In this document: positions 27,463 through 35,972 of the stretch, one piece after another
How the letters are laid out: each line of letters opens with the position of its first letter
Position numbering within the stretch: position 1 is the first letter of the stretch
Source: Deltaproteobacteria bacterium Ga0077539
Lineage (GTDB): Bacteria; Myxococcota_A; Polyangia; Polyangiales; Ga0077539
Length of the DNA: 64,000 nucleotides
Assembly: GCA_001465015.1 (NCBI GenBank)
Contig: LNEO01000108.1
Span: forward strand, 92,174-156,173
Direction: 5' to 3'
The notes under the pieces: model-generated
Seen by the model: the letters and a program-made list of their open reading frames with translations, nothing else
What the model was told of the DNA's origin: nothing
The model's database searches: none
Made by a program: the position numbers and the translations under genes

Positions 27463-28992
27463 ATGGTCGCCTCCGCGCCGCAGAGCTTCGCGCACGACCT
27501 GCTGATCGGCAAACCAATCGCCGGTCGCTACCGAGTGGTGCGTCTTCTGGGTGAAGGCGGAATGGGAGCGGTCTACGAGGCTCGGCCCATCGACGGGTCC
27601 GAGACCGTGGCCATCAAAGTCCTCGCTGCACAGTACGCCGTCGACGATGTGTCGGCGCGACGCTTCATGCAGGAGGCCGAGGCCGCCGCGCGCATCGCGC
27701 ACCCGAACATCGCGTACGTCACGCAGATGGGCCGCGAGCCGTCCGGCGCGCTCTACATCGTTCAAGAGCTCTTGCGGGGAGAGGACGCGCGCACGATCCT
27801 GCAGCGACGCGGGACGCTCGGGATCGGAGAGGCGATCGCCATCGCGCTGCCGGTCGCCAGCGCGCTCGACGCCGCGCACAAGCACGGCATCCTTCACCGC
27901 GACGTCAAACCCGAGAACATCTTCGTCAGCACCGGGCCCGACGGCGCGATCCCGAAGCTCATCGACTTCGGCATCTCGAAGTTTCAAGACGCCCAGCTCG
28001 AGAACGACAAGCGCACGCAGACTGGCGTCGCGATCGGCACGCCCGATTACATGTCGCCCGAGCAGGCTCGCGCAGATCGCGCGCTCGACGGTCGGACCGA
28101 CCAGTGGTCGCTCGCGACGGTGCTCTTCGAACTGCTCACCGCGCGACCGCCGTACGTCGCGCAAACCGCGACGCTGGTGCTCACCAAGATCATCACCGAG
28201 CAGCCGCCTCGGATCGAGCTGTTCGTCCCGGACATTCCTCCGACGGTCGCCGCGGTGATCCATCGCGCGCTCGATACCGATCGAGACAAGCGCTACCACG
28301 ACATGGCCGCGTTCGCGGACGCGTTGTCCAAGTCCGCGCTCGACGCCGGCATCTCGATCGACTTGCCCGAGATCTTCATCCCGGGCGAAGACGAGCCTGT
28401 CCGCCGCCGCTCTCGCATCGCGAGCGCGGAGGTTCGCACGCCGGCCCTGCCCAAGGCGCCGAGCTCTTCCGAGGGTCTGACCGATCCTCCCACGACGCTG
28501 TTCACCCAGCCGACTTCGCACTATCAAGCACCCACGCATTCGCCGCTCTCAGCGCCGCCGGCGAGCCAACCACAAGGGTCGCCAACCGCAGGTCCTCCGT
28601 TGCCGTCGGTCGTGCTCGACGACAGCGCCTTCGTCGACCCGCGACGCGGAATCAAAGCGCTCGGGACGATCTTCGTCGTGATCCTGCTCGCAGCGCTCGG
28701 AGGCGTCGGTTGGTACGCGTACAGCGAGCGGCAACGCTCGACGCTTCCGCCCGTCGACCAGAGCGCGCAGCGGCACACCACGCACGTTGCCGACAGTCGT
28801 CCCGATCGAACGCCGCGCGCGAACGCACACGCCCCCGTAGCGACAACCGACTCGGGTCTCCCGCTCAACAGCGCCACGAACGGCACGCCGCGGTCCTCGG
28901 TTCGCTCCAACCGCCCCGTCCGCAACAACCGCACGATCCACCACATTCGCCGCAACGGTCTGACGATTCAGCGGCAGTATCGGGAGCGCTGA
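27463..28992 (+). CDS. Eukaryotic-like Ser/Thr protein kinase, membrane-anchored
   Basis: 509 residues. The kinase domain (about 24-290) has the Gly-rich loop GEGGMGAVYEA (30-40), the ATP-binding Lys52 in AIKVL, the catalytic HRDVKPEN (145-152), DFG (168-170) and the GTPDYMSPEQ activation segment, so it should be active. A Pro/Ser-rich linker follows, then one transmembrane helix at about 399-418 and an outer region of about 90 residues rich in Thr, Arg and Asn with no known domain. This is the Pkn type common in myxobacteria. The next gene, a TPR/PEGA protein, starts 1 base after the stop. Confidence 0.93.
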   Translation: MVASAPQSFAHDLLIGKPIAGRYRVVRLLGEGGMGAVYEARPIDGSETVAIKVLAAQYAVDDVSARRFMQEAEAAARIAHPNIAYVTQMGREPSGALYIVQELLRGEDARTILQRRGTLGIGEAIAIALPVASALDAAHKHGILHRDVKPENIFVSTGPDGAIPKLIDFGISKFQDAQLENDKRTQTGVAIGTPDYMSPEQARADRALDGRTDQWSLATVLFELLTARPPYVAQTATLVLTKIITEQPPRIELFVPDIPPTVAAVIHRALDTDRDKRYHDMAAFADALSKSALDAGISIDLPEIFIPGEDEPVRRRSRIASAEVRTPALPKAPSSSEGLTDPPTTLFTQPTSHYQAPTHSPLSAPPASQPQGSPTAGPPLPSVVLDDSAFVDPRRGIKALGTIFVVILLAALGGVGWYAYSERQRSTLPPVDQSAQRHTTHVADSRPDRTPRANAHAPVATTDSGLPLNSATNGTPRSSVRSNRPVRNNRTIHHIRRNGLTIQRQYRER

Positions 28993-28993
28993 G

Positions 28994-29923
28994 TTGCGTC
29001 GTGTCGCCTTCGCTGGGCTCTATCTCGCGACCCTGGCGTGCGCGGCGCTGCCGCTGATCGATGCGAGAGCAGCGCACGCGCAGCGCGCGCCGAACCCTGC
29101 GCGCGAAGCGTTCGAGCGGGGAATCAGCGCGCTCGAAGCGCAGCGATACGTCGACGCGCTCGCTGCGTTCGAAGACAGCTATCGCCTGCGTCCGTCGCCG
29201 GTCGCGCTCTACAACGTCGCCGTCGCGCAGCGCGGGCTCGGTCGAATTCGAGACGCGATCCAGACGTTCGAGCGCTACCTCGCCGCGCCAGAGCGAGGGA
29301 TCGATCGCGCAAGGCTGCAGTCCATTCGATCCGAGCTCGACGCGCTGCGCGGGCAGGTCGTCACGCTTCGCCTGACGGTAGCGCCCGCCAACGCGGCGCT
29401 GCTGGTCGACGGCAGGCCGATGGGCGACAACCGCGCGAACGCGCTCTTGCTCGATCCGGGTCGGCACGTCATCGAAGTGAGCGCCGAAGGGTATCGAACC
29501 TCGCGACGCGAGGTCGACCTGCGCCCCGCGACGACGGTCGTGCTCGATGTGACGCTCGAGTCGCTCGGACTCGGGCGACTCGTGGTGAGCTCCTCGGTTT
29601 CGTCCTCGGTGATTCGCGTCGATGGCAGAGAGGTGGGCACGGGCTCGATCGATCGGCTGATCGCGCCCGGTGAGCACGAGGTCGAGGTTCGCGCGCGTCG
29701 CTTCGACGTGTTTCGACGAACGGTGCGAGTCACGAGCGACAACGTCGTTCGCATCGACGCGAGGCTGGCCGGCGAAGGTTCGGGGACGCGAGCGTGGCTC
29801 ATCCCCACGATGATCGCTGCGGGCGTGCTGGCAGCAGGCGCTATCACCTTCGCGATTATCTACGAGACCGCCCCTGCGGCGCCGCGCTCTGTGGGTTGGG
29901 GCGAGTTTCCCATTCCACGTTGA
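28994..29923 (+). CDS. Exported TPR and PEGA-domain protein
   Basis: 309 residues; the only sensible start is TTG at 28994, one base after the kinase stop, because the signal peptide (LACAALPLIDARAAHAQ) follows directly. Residues about 35-110 form TPR-like helices (AFERGISALEAQRYVDALAAF interrupted by AAFEDSYRLRPSPVALYNVA). Two PEGA-type beta domains follow, with LLVDGRPMG..LLLDPGRHVIEV and IRVDGREVGTG..IAPGEHEVEV. A transmembrane helix near the C-terminus (LIPTMIAAGVLAAGAITFAI) ends the protein. It is probably the partner of the upstream kinase. A 7-bp hairpin (TTCCACG/CGTGGAA, 29913-29932) overlaps the stop codon. Confidence 0.78.
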   Translation: MRRVAFAGLYLATLACAALPLIDARAAHAQRAPNPAREAFERGISALEAQRYVDALAAFEDSYRLRPSPVALYNVAVAQRGLGRIRDAIQTFERYLAAPERGIDRARLQSIRSELDALRGQVVTLRLTVAPANAALLVDGRPMGDNRANALLLDPGRHVIEVSAEGYRTSRREVDLRPATTVVLDVTLESLGLGRLVVSSSVSSSVIRVDGREVGTGSIDRLIAPGEHEVEVRARRFDVFRRTVRVTSDNVVRIDARLAGEGSGTRAWLIPTMIAAGVLAAGAITFAIIYETAPAAPRSVGWGEFPIPR

Positions 29924-30045
29924 AGCGTGGAAGCACGCCCGGAGCACACTGCCGAAAAGCACTCCGCGAAGCGCAGCGCGTCGCCAACCGAAGGCGGATG
30001 CGCTGTAGTCGCCGCGGCGACGCGAGAAACGATACACTCCGAGTG

Positions 30046-31704
30046 ATGCTTGCTGTCTTCGACACCCGAGCGTGGCCGCGCGGGCGCTCTACGATCAGCG
30101 CGATGAGCGCGATCGTCGCGGTCGCTGCGATCGGCGCGGGCCAAGGCTGTCGCCGCACCGACCGCGCACCGACGCAGCTCGTGCTCCACATCGACTCGCA
30201 AATCGAATCAGGGATCGACCTGCGCGCGGTGATCGTCACGGCGCGGAGAACGCCGACGGGCCCCGTCGTGATGCAGAAGGACTTCTCCCTCGGCGGAGCG
30301 GTCCGGCTGCCAGGCGACGTTGGGTTGTTCGCGACAGCGCAAGACGACAGCGGGCCGGTGTACATCGAGGTTCAAGCGCAGCTCACGAGAGGCGGATCGT
30401 TTACGGTCAACGCGGAGTCGAGCTTCCAGCCGGGCCGCGTTCGGGTCGTGCCGATCCTGCTCTCGATCAACTGCGCGACGCTCGCCGCGGCAGGCACCGT
30501 GAGCATGTGCGCTTCGTGTTCGGCGTGCGGATGCGAGCCGATTCGCGCAGACAGCGACGGCGGAACGCCAGCGGGAAACTATGTTCCACCGTTCAGTCCC
30601 GACGAGGATCGAGAGTCGCGCTGCCAGCTCGCGCACCCGACGGCGCTGCCGCGCGATCTGCCCAATCCGCCCGACTCGACGCCGGACGCCGGAACGCGTC
30701 TGTGCGAGCGCGGTCAGTGCTTCGCCGTGCGCGTCCTTCGTTTCGACTGGCCGACGATGGCCAACCCGGACGGCTGGCGTCGGCACGGCTGGGATCTGGA
30801 CGGGACGTGCACCACGATGGACCGCGCGGTGCCGACCTGTCGCAACCCCGGCGGTGTGGTTGTCGACGGCGAAAATGGCCGCGACAATGCGTTTGCTTCT
30901 CGCCTCGGCCCGTACCTGCAGACGCTCAACAACGTGTCCGAGCAGCGCATCGCGATGGGGATGCTCCGCGGCGACGCGTCGATGGGCATCGAGCTCCGCG
31001 GATACTCGGGCACCGGCGACGATGGGACCGTCGAAGCGTTGTTCTTTCCCATCGCGCGTGGGCGAGCAGGCGACGACCCCGCCGCGCCGCCGCGGTGGGA
31101 CGGGACCGACGTCTGGTCGCTCGATCGCTACATCGTGATCTCTCCAGAAGACGCGATTTCCCGCGGATACGTCGCGGGATCTCGCATGGTGCTGCGCCTT
31201 CGATCGCAGACGCCGATCGCGTTTGCGACGGAGTTCGGCCAGGCGCGGCTGCTCATCTCCGGAGGCATCGCGGCGGGCTCCGTGCACTGCGGCGGCAGAC
31301 AGCTGGGACCCCTCGAGCTCGGCGGCTTCGTCGAGGTCAGGCAGCTCTCGAACGACCTTCCGTTGCTCGGCTTGTGTGATCCGCTGCAGCGCTTCGCCGT
31401 CTCGACCGCCCTGGCGCAGAGCGCGGATCTCAACGTGGTCGGCGATTCGCCAGTGAACAACCCCAACGTCGACTGCAACGCGATCAGCTTCGGAGTCACG
31501 TTGGTGCCCGTGCCGATTCGCGCGATCGAGGGCGAGGTCAACAGCGGCATTCGGCCAAACCCCTGCGTCCCCGACGCAGAGGGGCCCGACGCGTCGACGC
31601 CCGACGCCGCGCCGAACGATGCGAGCGCTGATGGCAGGGCGGACGCAGGCGCCGACGCGAGCACCGACGCGCGGGCGGACGCGCGGCTCGATTCGCGCGG
31701 CTAG
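30046..31704 (+). CDS. Large hypothetical lipoprotein
   Basis: 552 residues from the ATG at 30046; an ATG at 30103 would give a tighter signal peptide with the same lipobox GQGC. The mature part starts with a beta-sandwich-like segment, then CSACGCEP, and a central region with FDWPTMANPDGWRRHGWDLDG resembling domains of myxobacterial outer-membrane lipoproteins. The C-terminal about 45 residues are almost only Asp, Ala, Gly and Arg (DASTDARADARLD), a low-complexity tail. No enzymatic motif. It ends 14 bases from the convergent amidotransferase gene. Confidence 0.7.
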   Translation: MLAVFDTRAWPRGRSTISAMSAIVAVAAIGAGQGCRRTDRAPTQLVLHIDSQIESGIDLRAVIVTARRTPTGPVVMQKDFSLGGAVRLPGDVGLFATAQDDSGPVYIEVQAQLTRGGSFTVNAESSFQPGRVRVVPILLSINCATLAAAGTVSMCASCSACGCEPIRADSDGGTPAGNYVPPFSPDEDRESRCQLAHPTALPRDLPNPPDSTPDAGTRLCERGQCFAVRVLRFDWPTMANPDGWRRHGWDLDGTCTTMDRAVPTCRNPGGVVVDGENGRDNAFASRLGPYLQTLNNVSEQRIAMGMLRGDASMGIELRGYSGTGDDGTVEALFFPIARGRAGDDPAAPPRWDGTDVWSLDRYIVISPEDAISRGYVAGSRMVLRLRSQTPIAFATEFGQARLLISGGIAAGSVHCGGRQLGPLELGGFVEVRQLSNDLPLLGLCDPLQRFAVSTALAQSADLNVVGDSPVNNPNVDCNAISFGVTLVPVPIRAIEGEVNSGIRPNPCVPDAEGPDASTPDAAPNDASADGRADAGADASTDARADARLDSRG

Positions 31705-31717
31705 CGATGGGCGGGGA

Positions 31718-32683
31718 TCAGTTCGCGCCCTGGGCGCGGGCGCTCTCGGTGCCGAAGGCGGCCATGTCTTGCAACGGCGGACCGACCTTCTCCCAGCCAC
31801 GGTCGGCGGCCATCCCGTTGAACTTGCGCACCATCCAGCCCGGAATGAGCATCGAGAACGTGCGCGCGATTCGCGTCGGATCATCGAGCGTCTTCAGCAT
31901 TCGCTCGTAGGTCTCGTCGCCGTACGCCTCGCGAAACGCCGTCGCCTGATCGGGACGACGCACCCAGGCGACGACACCCGCGCGATCCGCCTCGGGATGA
32001 AACTGAACCGTCTCGATGCCCGGCGTCACGTCGAGCCCGAGGATGGCGACGCCCTTGTCGTCCTGCCCCTCGCGCGACTCGCGCGCGAGCAGCGAACCAC
32101 CGAGGGTCTCGAGCGTGCGGGCGTCGAGGTCGATCGCCTCCCAGTTGCGGTGCTCGAAGGCGAAGAGCCGATCACCGAAGGGGTTGAGCAGCGGGTGTTC
32201 GCGACCGTTGCGGGTCATGTACACCGGCATCACGCCGAACTTGCGGGTCGCTCGCGGCGCCATCGTCGCCACTGCGAAGTGACGAACGATCATCTCGAAC
32301 GAGTAGCAAACGCCGAACAGCGCTTTGGCGTTGGGTCCTCGCCGATGGTTGTCCTCGGCGACTTGATCGAGGAAGTCATTGTAGCCTTTTACCCAGGCTT
32401 TTCCGTCGCCGTCGAACGGAGAGCCCGGCCCGCCCGACGACACATAGAGGTCGCAGTCGCGCGGGGGCATCTCGTTCTTGTCGCGCACCGAGACGTGCGA
32501 GAGCTCGAGTTCGAGGTCGGGGTTGGTCTTTCGGACGTGCTTGTGAAACTCCGAGCAGATCAGGCGAAAACAGCGGATCGCCTGGTTCTCGTGCCCGTCG
32601 TTCATGTCCACGATGCACATCCGCAACGGCCGTACAGAGGACGTTCGCGCCGTGAGGCGAGCGTTGCTCGATGGGTCCATCAT
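31718..32683 (-). CDS. Class I glutamine amidotransferase-like protein
   Basis: 321 residues. Class I GATase elements are visible: the oxyanion strand SSGGPGSPF, the nucleophile elbow FGVCYSFEM with the catalytic Cys, and the catalytic His/Glu in VQFHPEAD. The domain is similar to the GMP synthase amidotransferase domain, but no synthase domain is attached, and about 80 residues follow the His/Glu motif. It could transfer ammonia to an unknown partner or act as a gamma-glutamyl hydrolase. It is divergent from a subtilase gene. The specific substrate is unknown. Confidence 0.82.
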   Translation of the reverse strand: MMDPSSNARLTARTSSVRPLRMCIVDMNDGHENQAIRCFRLICSEFHKHVRKTNPDLELELSHVSVRDKNEMPPRDCDLYVSSGGPGSPFDGDGKAWVKGYNDFLDQVAEDNHRRGPNAKALFGVCYSFEMIVRHFAVATMAPRATRKFGVMPVYMTRNGREHPLLNPFGDRLFAFEHRNWEAIDLDARTLETLGGSLLARESREGQDDKGVAILGLDVTPGIETVQFHPEADRAGVVAWVRRPDQATAFREAYGDETYERMLKTLDDPTRIARTFSMLIPGWMVRKFNGMAADRGWEKVGPPLQDMAAFGTESARAQGAN

Positions 32684-32808
32684 CGGTTCGTGAACGATAC
32701 CCGAATCGCTCCAGAACGCACGTTTTCCGCGGCTTTCACGTTTGCAATGCAGGGTCGGTCGTAGTGTGCTCCCGCGAAAGCTCGTTCACCCGAGCGCTAC
32801 GAGCACCA

Positions 32809-34005
32809 ATGGCGCAGACACGAACGCATCGACCCCCGCAAAAATCCTCGTTTCCTCCGCCTCCCAAGACGCCGACGATGTCGCCGCTCCCGGAGGGGAC
32901 GCCCCCGATCCTACCGATCGCCGAGCGCCTCGCCGCCGACGACCGGCTCTCAGGAAAAGGCGTCACGATCGCCTTTCTCGACTCGGGGTTCTACGCGCAT
33001 CCCGACCTAATTACGCCCCGCAATCGCATCATTGCCTACAACGACGTTCTCTCGAACCGCACGTGGAAGAACACGCTGCCCGAGCCAGACGCTTCGTCGT
33101 GGCACGGGATGATGACCTCCGTCGTCTGCGCGGGAAACGGCTCGTTGTCGCACGGTCGCTTCAAGGGCCTCGCGCACCAGTCCGACCTCGTGCTGGTCAA
33201 GGTCGGCTCGATGTCGCGCGTGCGTCACGATGACATCCGCGCCGGACTTCAGTGGGTCCTCGCGCACCACCGCAAGTACGACATCCGCGTGGTGAACATC
33301 TCGGCGGGCGGCGACTACGAGGCGAGCTACCTGACCGACGCGCTCTCGCACGCGGCCGAAGAGTGCGTGCGCGCGGGGATGACCGTCATTTGCGCGGCAG
33401 GAAACTCGCCGAGCCAGCCGGTGCTCCCTCCCGCATCCGCGCCCGCCGTGATCTCCGTCGGAGGCTTCGACGACAATCACAACGCCCAACCCGGCGCGCG
33501 CGGGATGTACCACTCGTCCTTTGGCCCGACGATCGACGGCCTTCAAAAGCCCGAGGTCATCGCGCCCGCGATCTGGGTCGCGGCGCCGATCCTTCCGGGC
33601 ACGCCCACCGCCGCGCAAGCGACGATGCTCGACGAGCTGGCCGCGGCCAATGACGAGCAGCTCTATCGACTGCTCGACGAGCACCAGGGCGTCGATCCCG
33701 AGCTCGACCAGTGCCGTCACCGCGAGCCCTATCACGTGCGCAACGTCGTCGCGCTCAAGCGACGCAACGAGAAGCTCATCTCCGCGCACTACAAGCACGT
33801 CGACGGGACGAGCTTCGCCGCTCCGATCGTCACCTCGATCGTCGCGCAGATGCTCGAGGTCAACCCGTCGCTCACCCCGATGCAGATCAAGCGCATCCTC
33901 ATCGACACGGCGGTGCGCATGCACGACGTCGCCGTCGACCGACAAGGGTGGGGCGTCGTGCAGCCGCGCGCAGCGATCGAGCGGGCGCGCGCGAAAAAAG
34001 TGTGA
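32809..34005 (+). CDS. Subtilisin-like serine protease without signal peptide
   Basis: 398 residues from the ATG at 32809. The S8 triad is visible: Asp58 in FLDSGF, His99 in SSWHGMMTS, Ser335 in GTSFAAP; the oxyanion Asn is in AAGNSPSQP. The N-terminus is Pro-rich and shows no signal peptide, so a cytoplasmic protease, or one exported by another route, is likely. An insertion of about 85 residues separates the Asn and Ser regions. The neighbourhood holds other protease genes but there is no obvious substrate. Confidence 0.88.
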   Translation: MAQTRTHRPPQKSSFPPPPKTPTMSPLPEGTPPILPIAERLAADDRLSGKGVTIAFLDSGFYAHPDLITPRNRIIAYNDVLSNRTWKNTLPEPDASSWHGMMTSVVCAGNGSLSHGRFKGLAHQSDLVLVKVGSMSRVRHDDIRAGLQWVLAHHRKYDIRVVNISAGGDYEASYLTDALSHAAEECVRAGMTVICAAGNSPSQPVLPPASAPAVISVGGFDDNHNAQPGARGMYHSSFGPTIDGLQKPEVIAPAIWVAAPILPGTPTAAQATMLDELAAANDEQLYRLLDEHQGVDPELDQCRHREPYHVRNVVALKRRNEKLISAHYKHVDGTSFAAPIVTSIVAQMLEVNPSLTPMQIKRILIDTAVRMHDVAVDRQGWGVVQPRAAIERARAKKV

Positions 34006-34011
34006 CTGTAT

Positions 34012-35034
34012 TCAAAACGTGCCGGCGATCGTGACGCTCGACGGCGTCATCGCGAGGCCGTTGAATCGCACCGTCTGGCGCGAGCTCACGTAGAGCGGGT
34101 CGCCTTGCGCCGAGCGAAGAAAGCGCAGGGCGCGCTCCGACGGCGTGCGCTCGTTGAGCGTCACGATTCCCAAGGGGATGTACACCGCGCCGACCGCGAA
34201 GAACGGCGCGGCGAAGGCCATGCCCAAGCCGCCCCCGAGCGCGGGATTGACGTAGGACGCGACGGCGAACCCTGCGCTCAACACGCCGGTCGCGATCAGC
34301 AACGCGCCGCCCGTTCGCTGCGCAGATCGCTCGCGGGCGATCCGCCCGTTCCAGCGAGAGATCACGCCCGCGAGGCGGTCTTGGGGATCGGTCACCGGGT
34401 CGTTCTGCAGCTCTCCTTCGATCTCCTCCCAGAAGCTGCGGTTCAAGAAGCTGAGCCCGCCGAACAGCGCGATGACCGACCCGAGCGCCAACGCGCTCGT
34501 CCCCGTGATGATCGTCACGTACGTCGGGGTGCCTGGCGGAGGCGCGACGAATGGAATCACCCCAGCGAGCGCGCACACCGCGCCGCCCGCGAGCAGCCCG
34601 TACCCCATCGCGCGCCGCTGAGTCATCTCGATCTCTGCCTGGTCTCGAACGACCGCCTCGATCCTTCGAAGCGTCACGGCGGCCCTCCGGCGCGCTCGTG
34701 CGTCGCCCGACGGTCGACGCGTCGTTGGCGCTGCGCCTGGCGGCGGCGGGGGAAGCGCCGTGGCGCCACGGGCAGGATCGCCGCTGCTCGTCGGGACCAC
34801 AGCCGTGACGCTCGCAGATGCGTCCGACGGCGCTGGCGCGGCGTCCGCGGCGGTCAACGGCGCGCGATTCGGTCGATCTTCGGGGGGCGGCGGAGGAAGC
34901 TCGAGGCCGCCGTCGCGCGCTTGCGCGGACACATCCTGCGCAAAGAGCGCCGTCGCGCTCAGCGCTCCGAACAATACGGGCGCGGCGTAGGTCGCGGGAA
35001 TGCGCCGCGTTCGGAAGCGTTGGATCGACGACAA
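34012..35034 (-). CDS. Hypothetical multi-pass membrane protein
   Basis: 340 residues starting at a TTG at 35034, three bases after the stop of the EVE gene on the same strand. A possible signal peptide (LFGALSATALFAQDVSAQ) is followed by a Pro/Ala-rich linker to about residue 115, and four hydrophobic segments (for example GYGLLAGGAVCALAGVIPFV, ALALGSVIALFGGLSF, GALLIATGVLSAGFAVASYV). No motif recognised. Genes 34012 and 35038 are probably one transcription unit. Confidence 0.65.
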   Translation of the reverse strand: MSSIQRFRTRRIPATYAAPVLFGALSATALFAQDVSAQARDGGLELPPPPPEDRPNRAPLTAADAAPAPSDASASVTAVVPTSSGDPARGATALPPPPPGAAPTTRRPSGDARARRRAAVTLRRIEAVVRDQAEIEMTQRRAMGYGLLAGGAVCALAGVIPFVAPPPGTPTYVTIITGTSALALGSVIALFGGLSFLNRSFWEEIEGELQNDPVTDPQDRLAGVISRWNGRIARERSAQRTGGALLIATGVLSAGFAVASYVNPALGGGLGMAFAAPFFAVGAVYIPLGIVTLNERTPSERALRFLRSAQGDPLYVSSRQTVRFNGLAMTPSSVTIAGTF

Positions 35035-35037
35035 TGC

Positions 35038-35493
35038 TCAGCTCTCGGGGAGCTTAGTCTTACCGAGCGCGAGGATCTCGTCGAACTCTGCGGGAGAAAC
35101 CGCGAGCACCGAGAGGCGCGGCTGACGAATCAACATGAACTTCGCGAGGACCGCGCTCTTCTTCATCTCCGCGAGCGACACGCTCTTCGTCAGCGGAAAT
35201 TGAGGCGCGAGCTCGACCGCGCTCCAGTCCTCGCCCTTGGCCGTGGGGTCTTCGAAGGCCTCGCGGGTCACGCGGGCGACGCCGACGACAGCCTTGTCGG
35301 CACCCGAGTGGTAGTAGAGGACCAGGTCGCCCGCTCGCATCGCGCGAAGGTTGTTGCGGGCCGTGTAGTTTCGCACGCCGTCCCACACCGTCGATTTGTC
35401 CTCGACGAGCCGTCGCCACGGGTAGACGTCGTGCTCGATCTTCACGAGCCAGAACGCGGTGTCGCCACGGCGATTCACTGCGAGATCGGTCAC
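35038..35493 (-). CDS. EVE/PUA-like domain protein
   Basis: 151 residues from a GTG at 35493. The whole protein is one EVE domain: FWLVKIEHDVYPW at the start, TVWDGVRNYTARNNLRAM, DLVLYYHSG, VVGVARVTREAFEDPTA, and LTKSVSLAEMK. EVE domains are PUA-like folds thought to bind modified bases in RNA or DNA; many occur in restriction-linked or housekeeping settings. This stand-alone form is the common housekeeping (thymocyte nuclear protein 1-like) type. No restriction genes lie nearby. Confidence 0.88.
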   Translation of the reverse strand: MTDLAVNRRGDTAFWLVKIEHDVYPWRRLVEDKSTVWDGVRNYTARNNLRAMRAGDLVLYYHSGADKAVVGVARVTREAFEDPTAKGEDWSAVELAPQFPLTKSVSLAEMKKSAVLAKFMLIRQPRLSVLAVSPAEFDEILALGKTKLPES

Positions 35494-35524
35494 AGAGGGC
35501 CCTCCAACTCGATGTTCGAGCGGA

Positions 35525-35827
35525 CTACCTGCACGACCAGGGCTGGCGTCCGCCGGCGTCAGCGCCGCCGCAGAGGCAGACGATCGCTCGTCCCCCCGGC
35601 GCTGGCGTCACGCGGCATTGCTGCGGCGCCGAGTTACAAACCGCGACCCCCTGCGACGCATAGCCGAGGAGCTGGCCAGGGCACTCGTCACTGCCCGTGT
35701 TGCTCGTGTTGAATTCCGTCGGCGGAAGCCGAAATCCGCCGTCTTCGAACACGCTCTCGTACGGCCCGCGCGCGCAGCCGGCGGCGGCGACCGCAATGAA
35801 CGCACATCCGAACAAAATCCTTCGCAT
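35525..35827 (-). CDS. Small Cys-containing lipoprotein
   Basis: 100 residues from the ATG at 35827 (an ATG 18 bases upstream is possible). The signal has the lipobox AAGC. The mature part has six Cys, including CRVTP and VCLCGG near the C-terminus, and little hydrophobic content. Function unknown. It lies upstream of and on the same strand as the EVE gene, and divergent from the HtrA-like protease gene. Confidence 0.65.
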   Translation of the reverse strand: MRRILFGCAFIAVAAAGCARGPYESVFEDGGFRLPPTEFNTSNTGSDECPGQLLGYASQGVAVCNSAPQQCRVTPAPGGRAIVCLCGGADAGGRQPWSCR

Positions 35828-35972
35828 GACCGCGGCGTATGCCATGGGCGTTTCCCTACCGTCAATGAAGGCTCGACGGTCCGCTGCCGTCGTTCAACAT
35901 TGTTCGACTCCAAGCTCCAGGTCTCCCAAAGCCCCCATCGACCGTTTGGACCGCACCGAGAGGCCCTCGACT

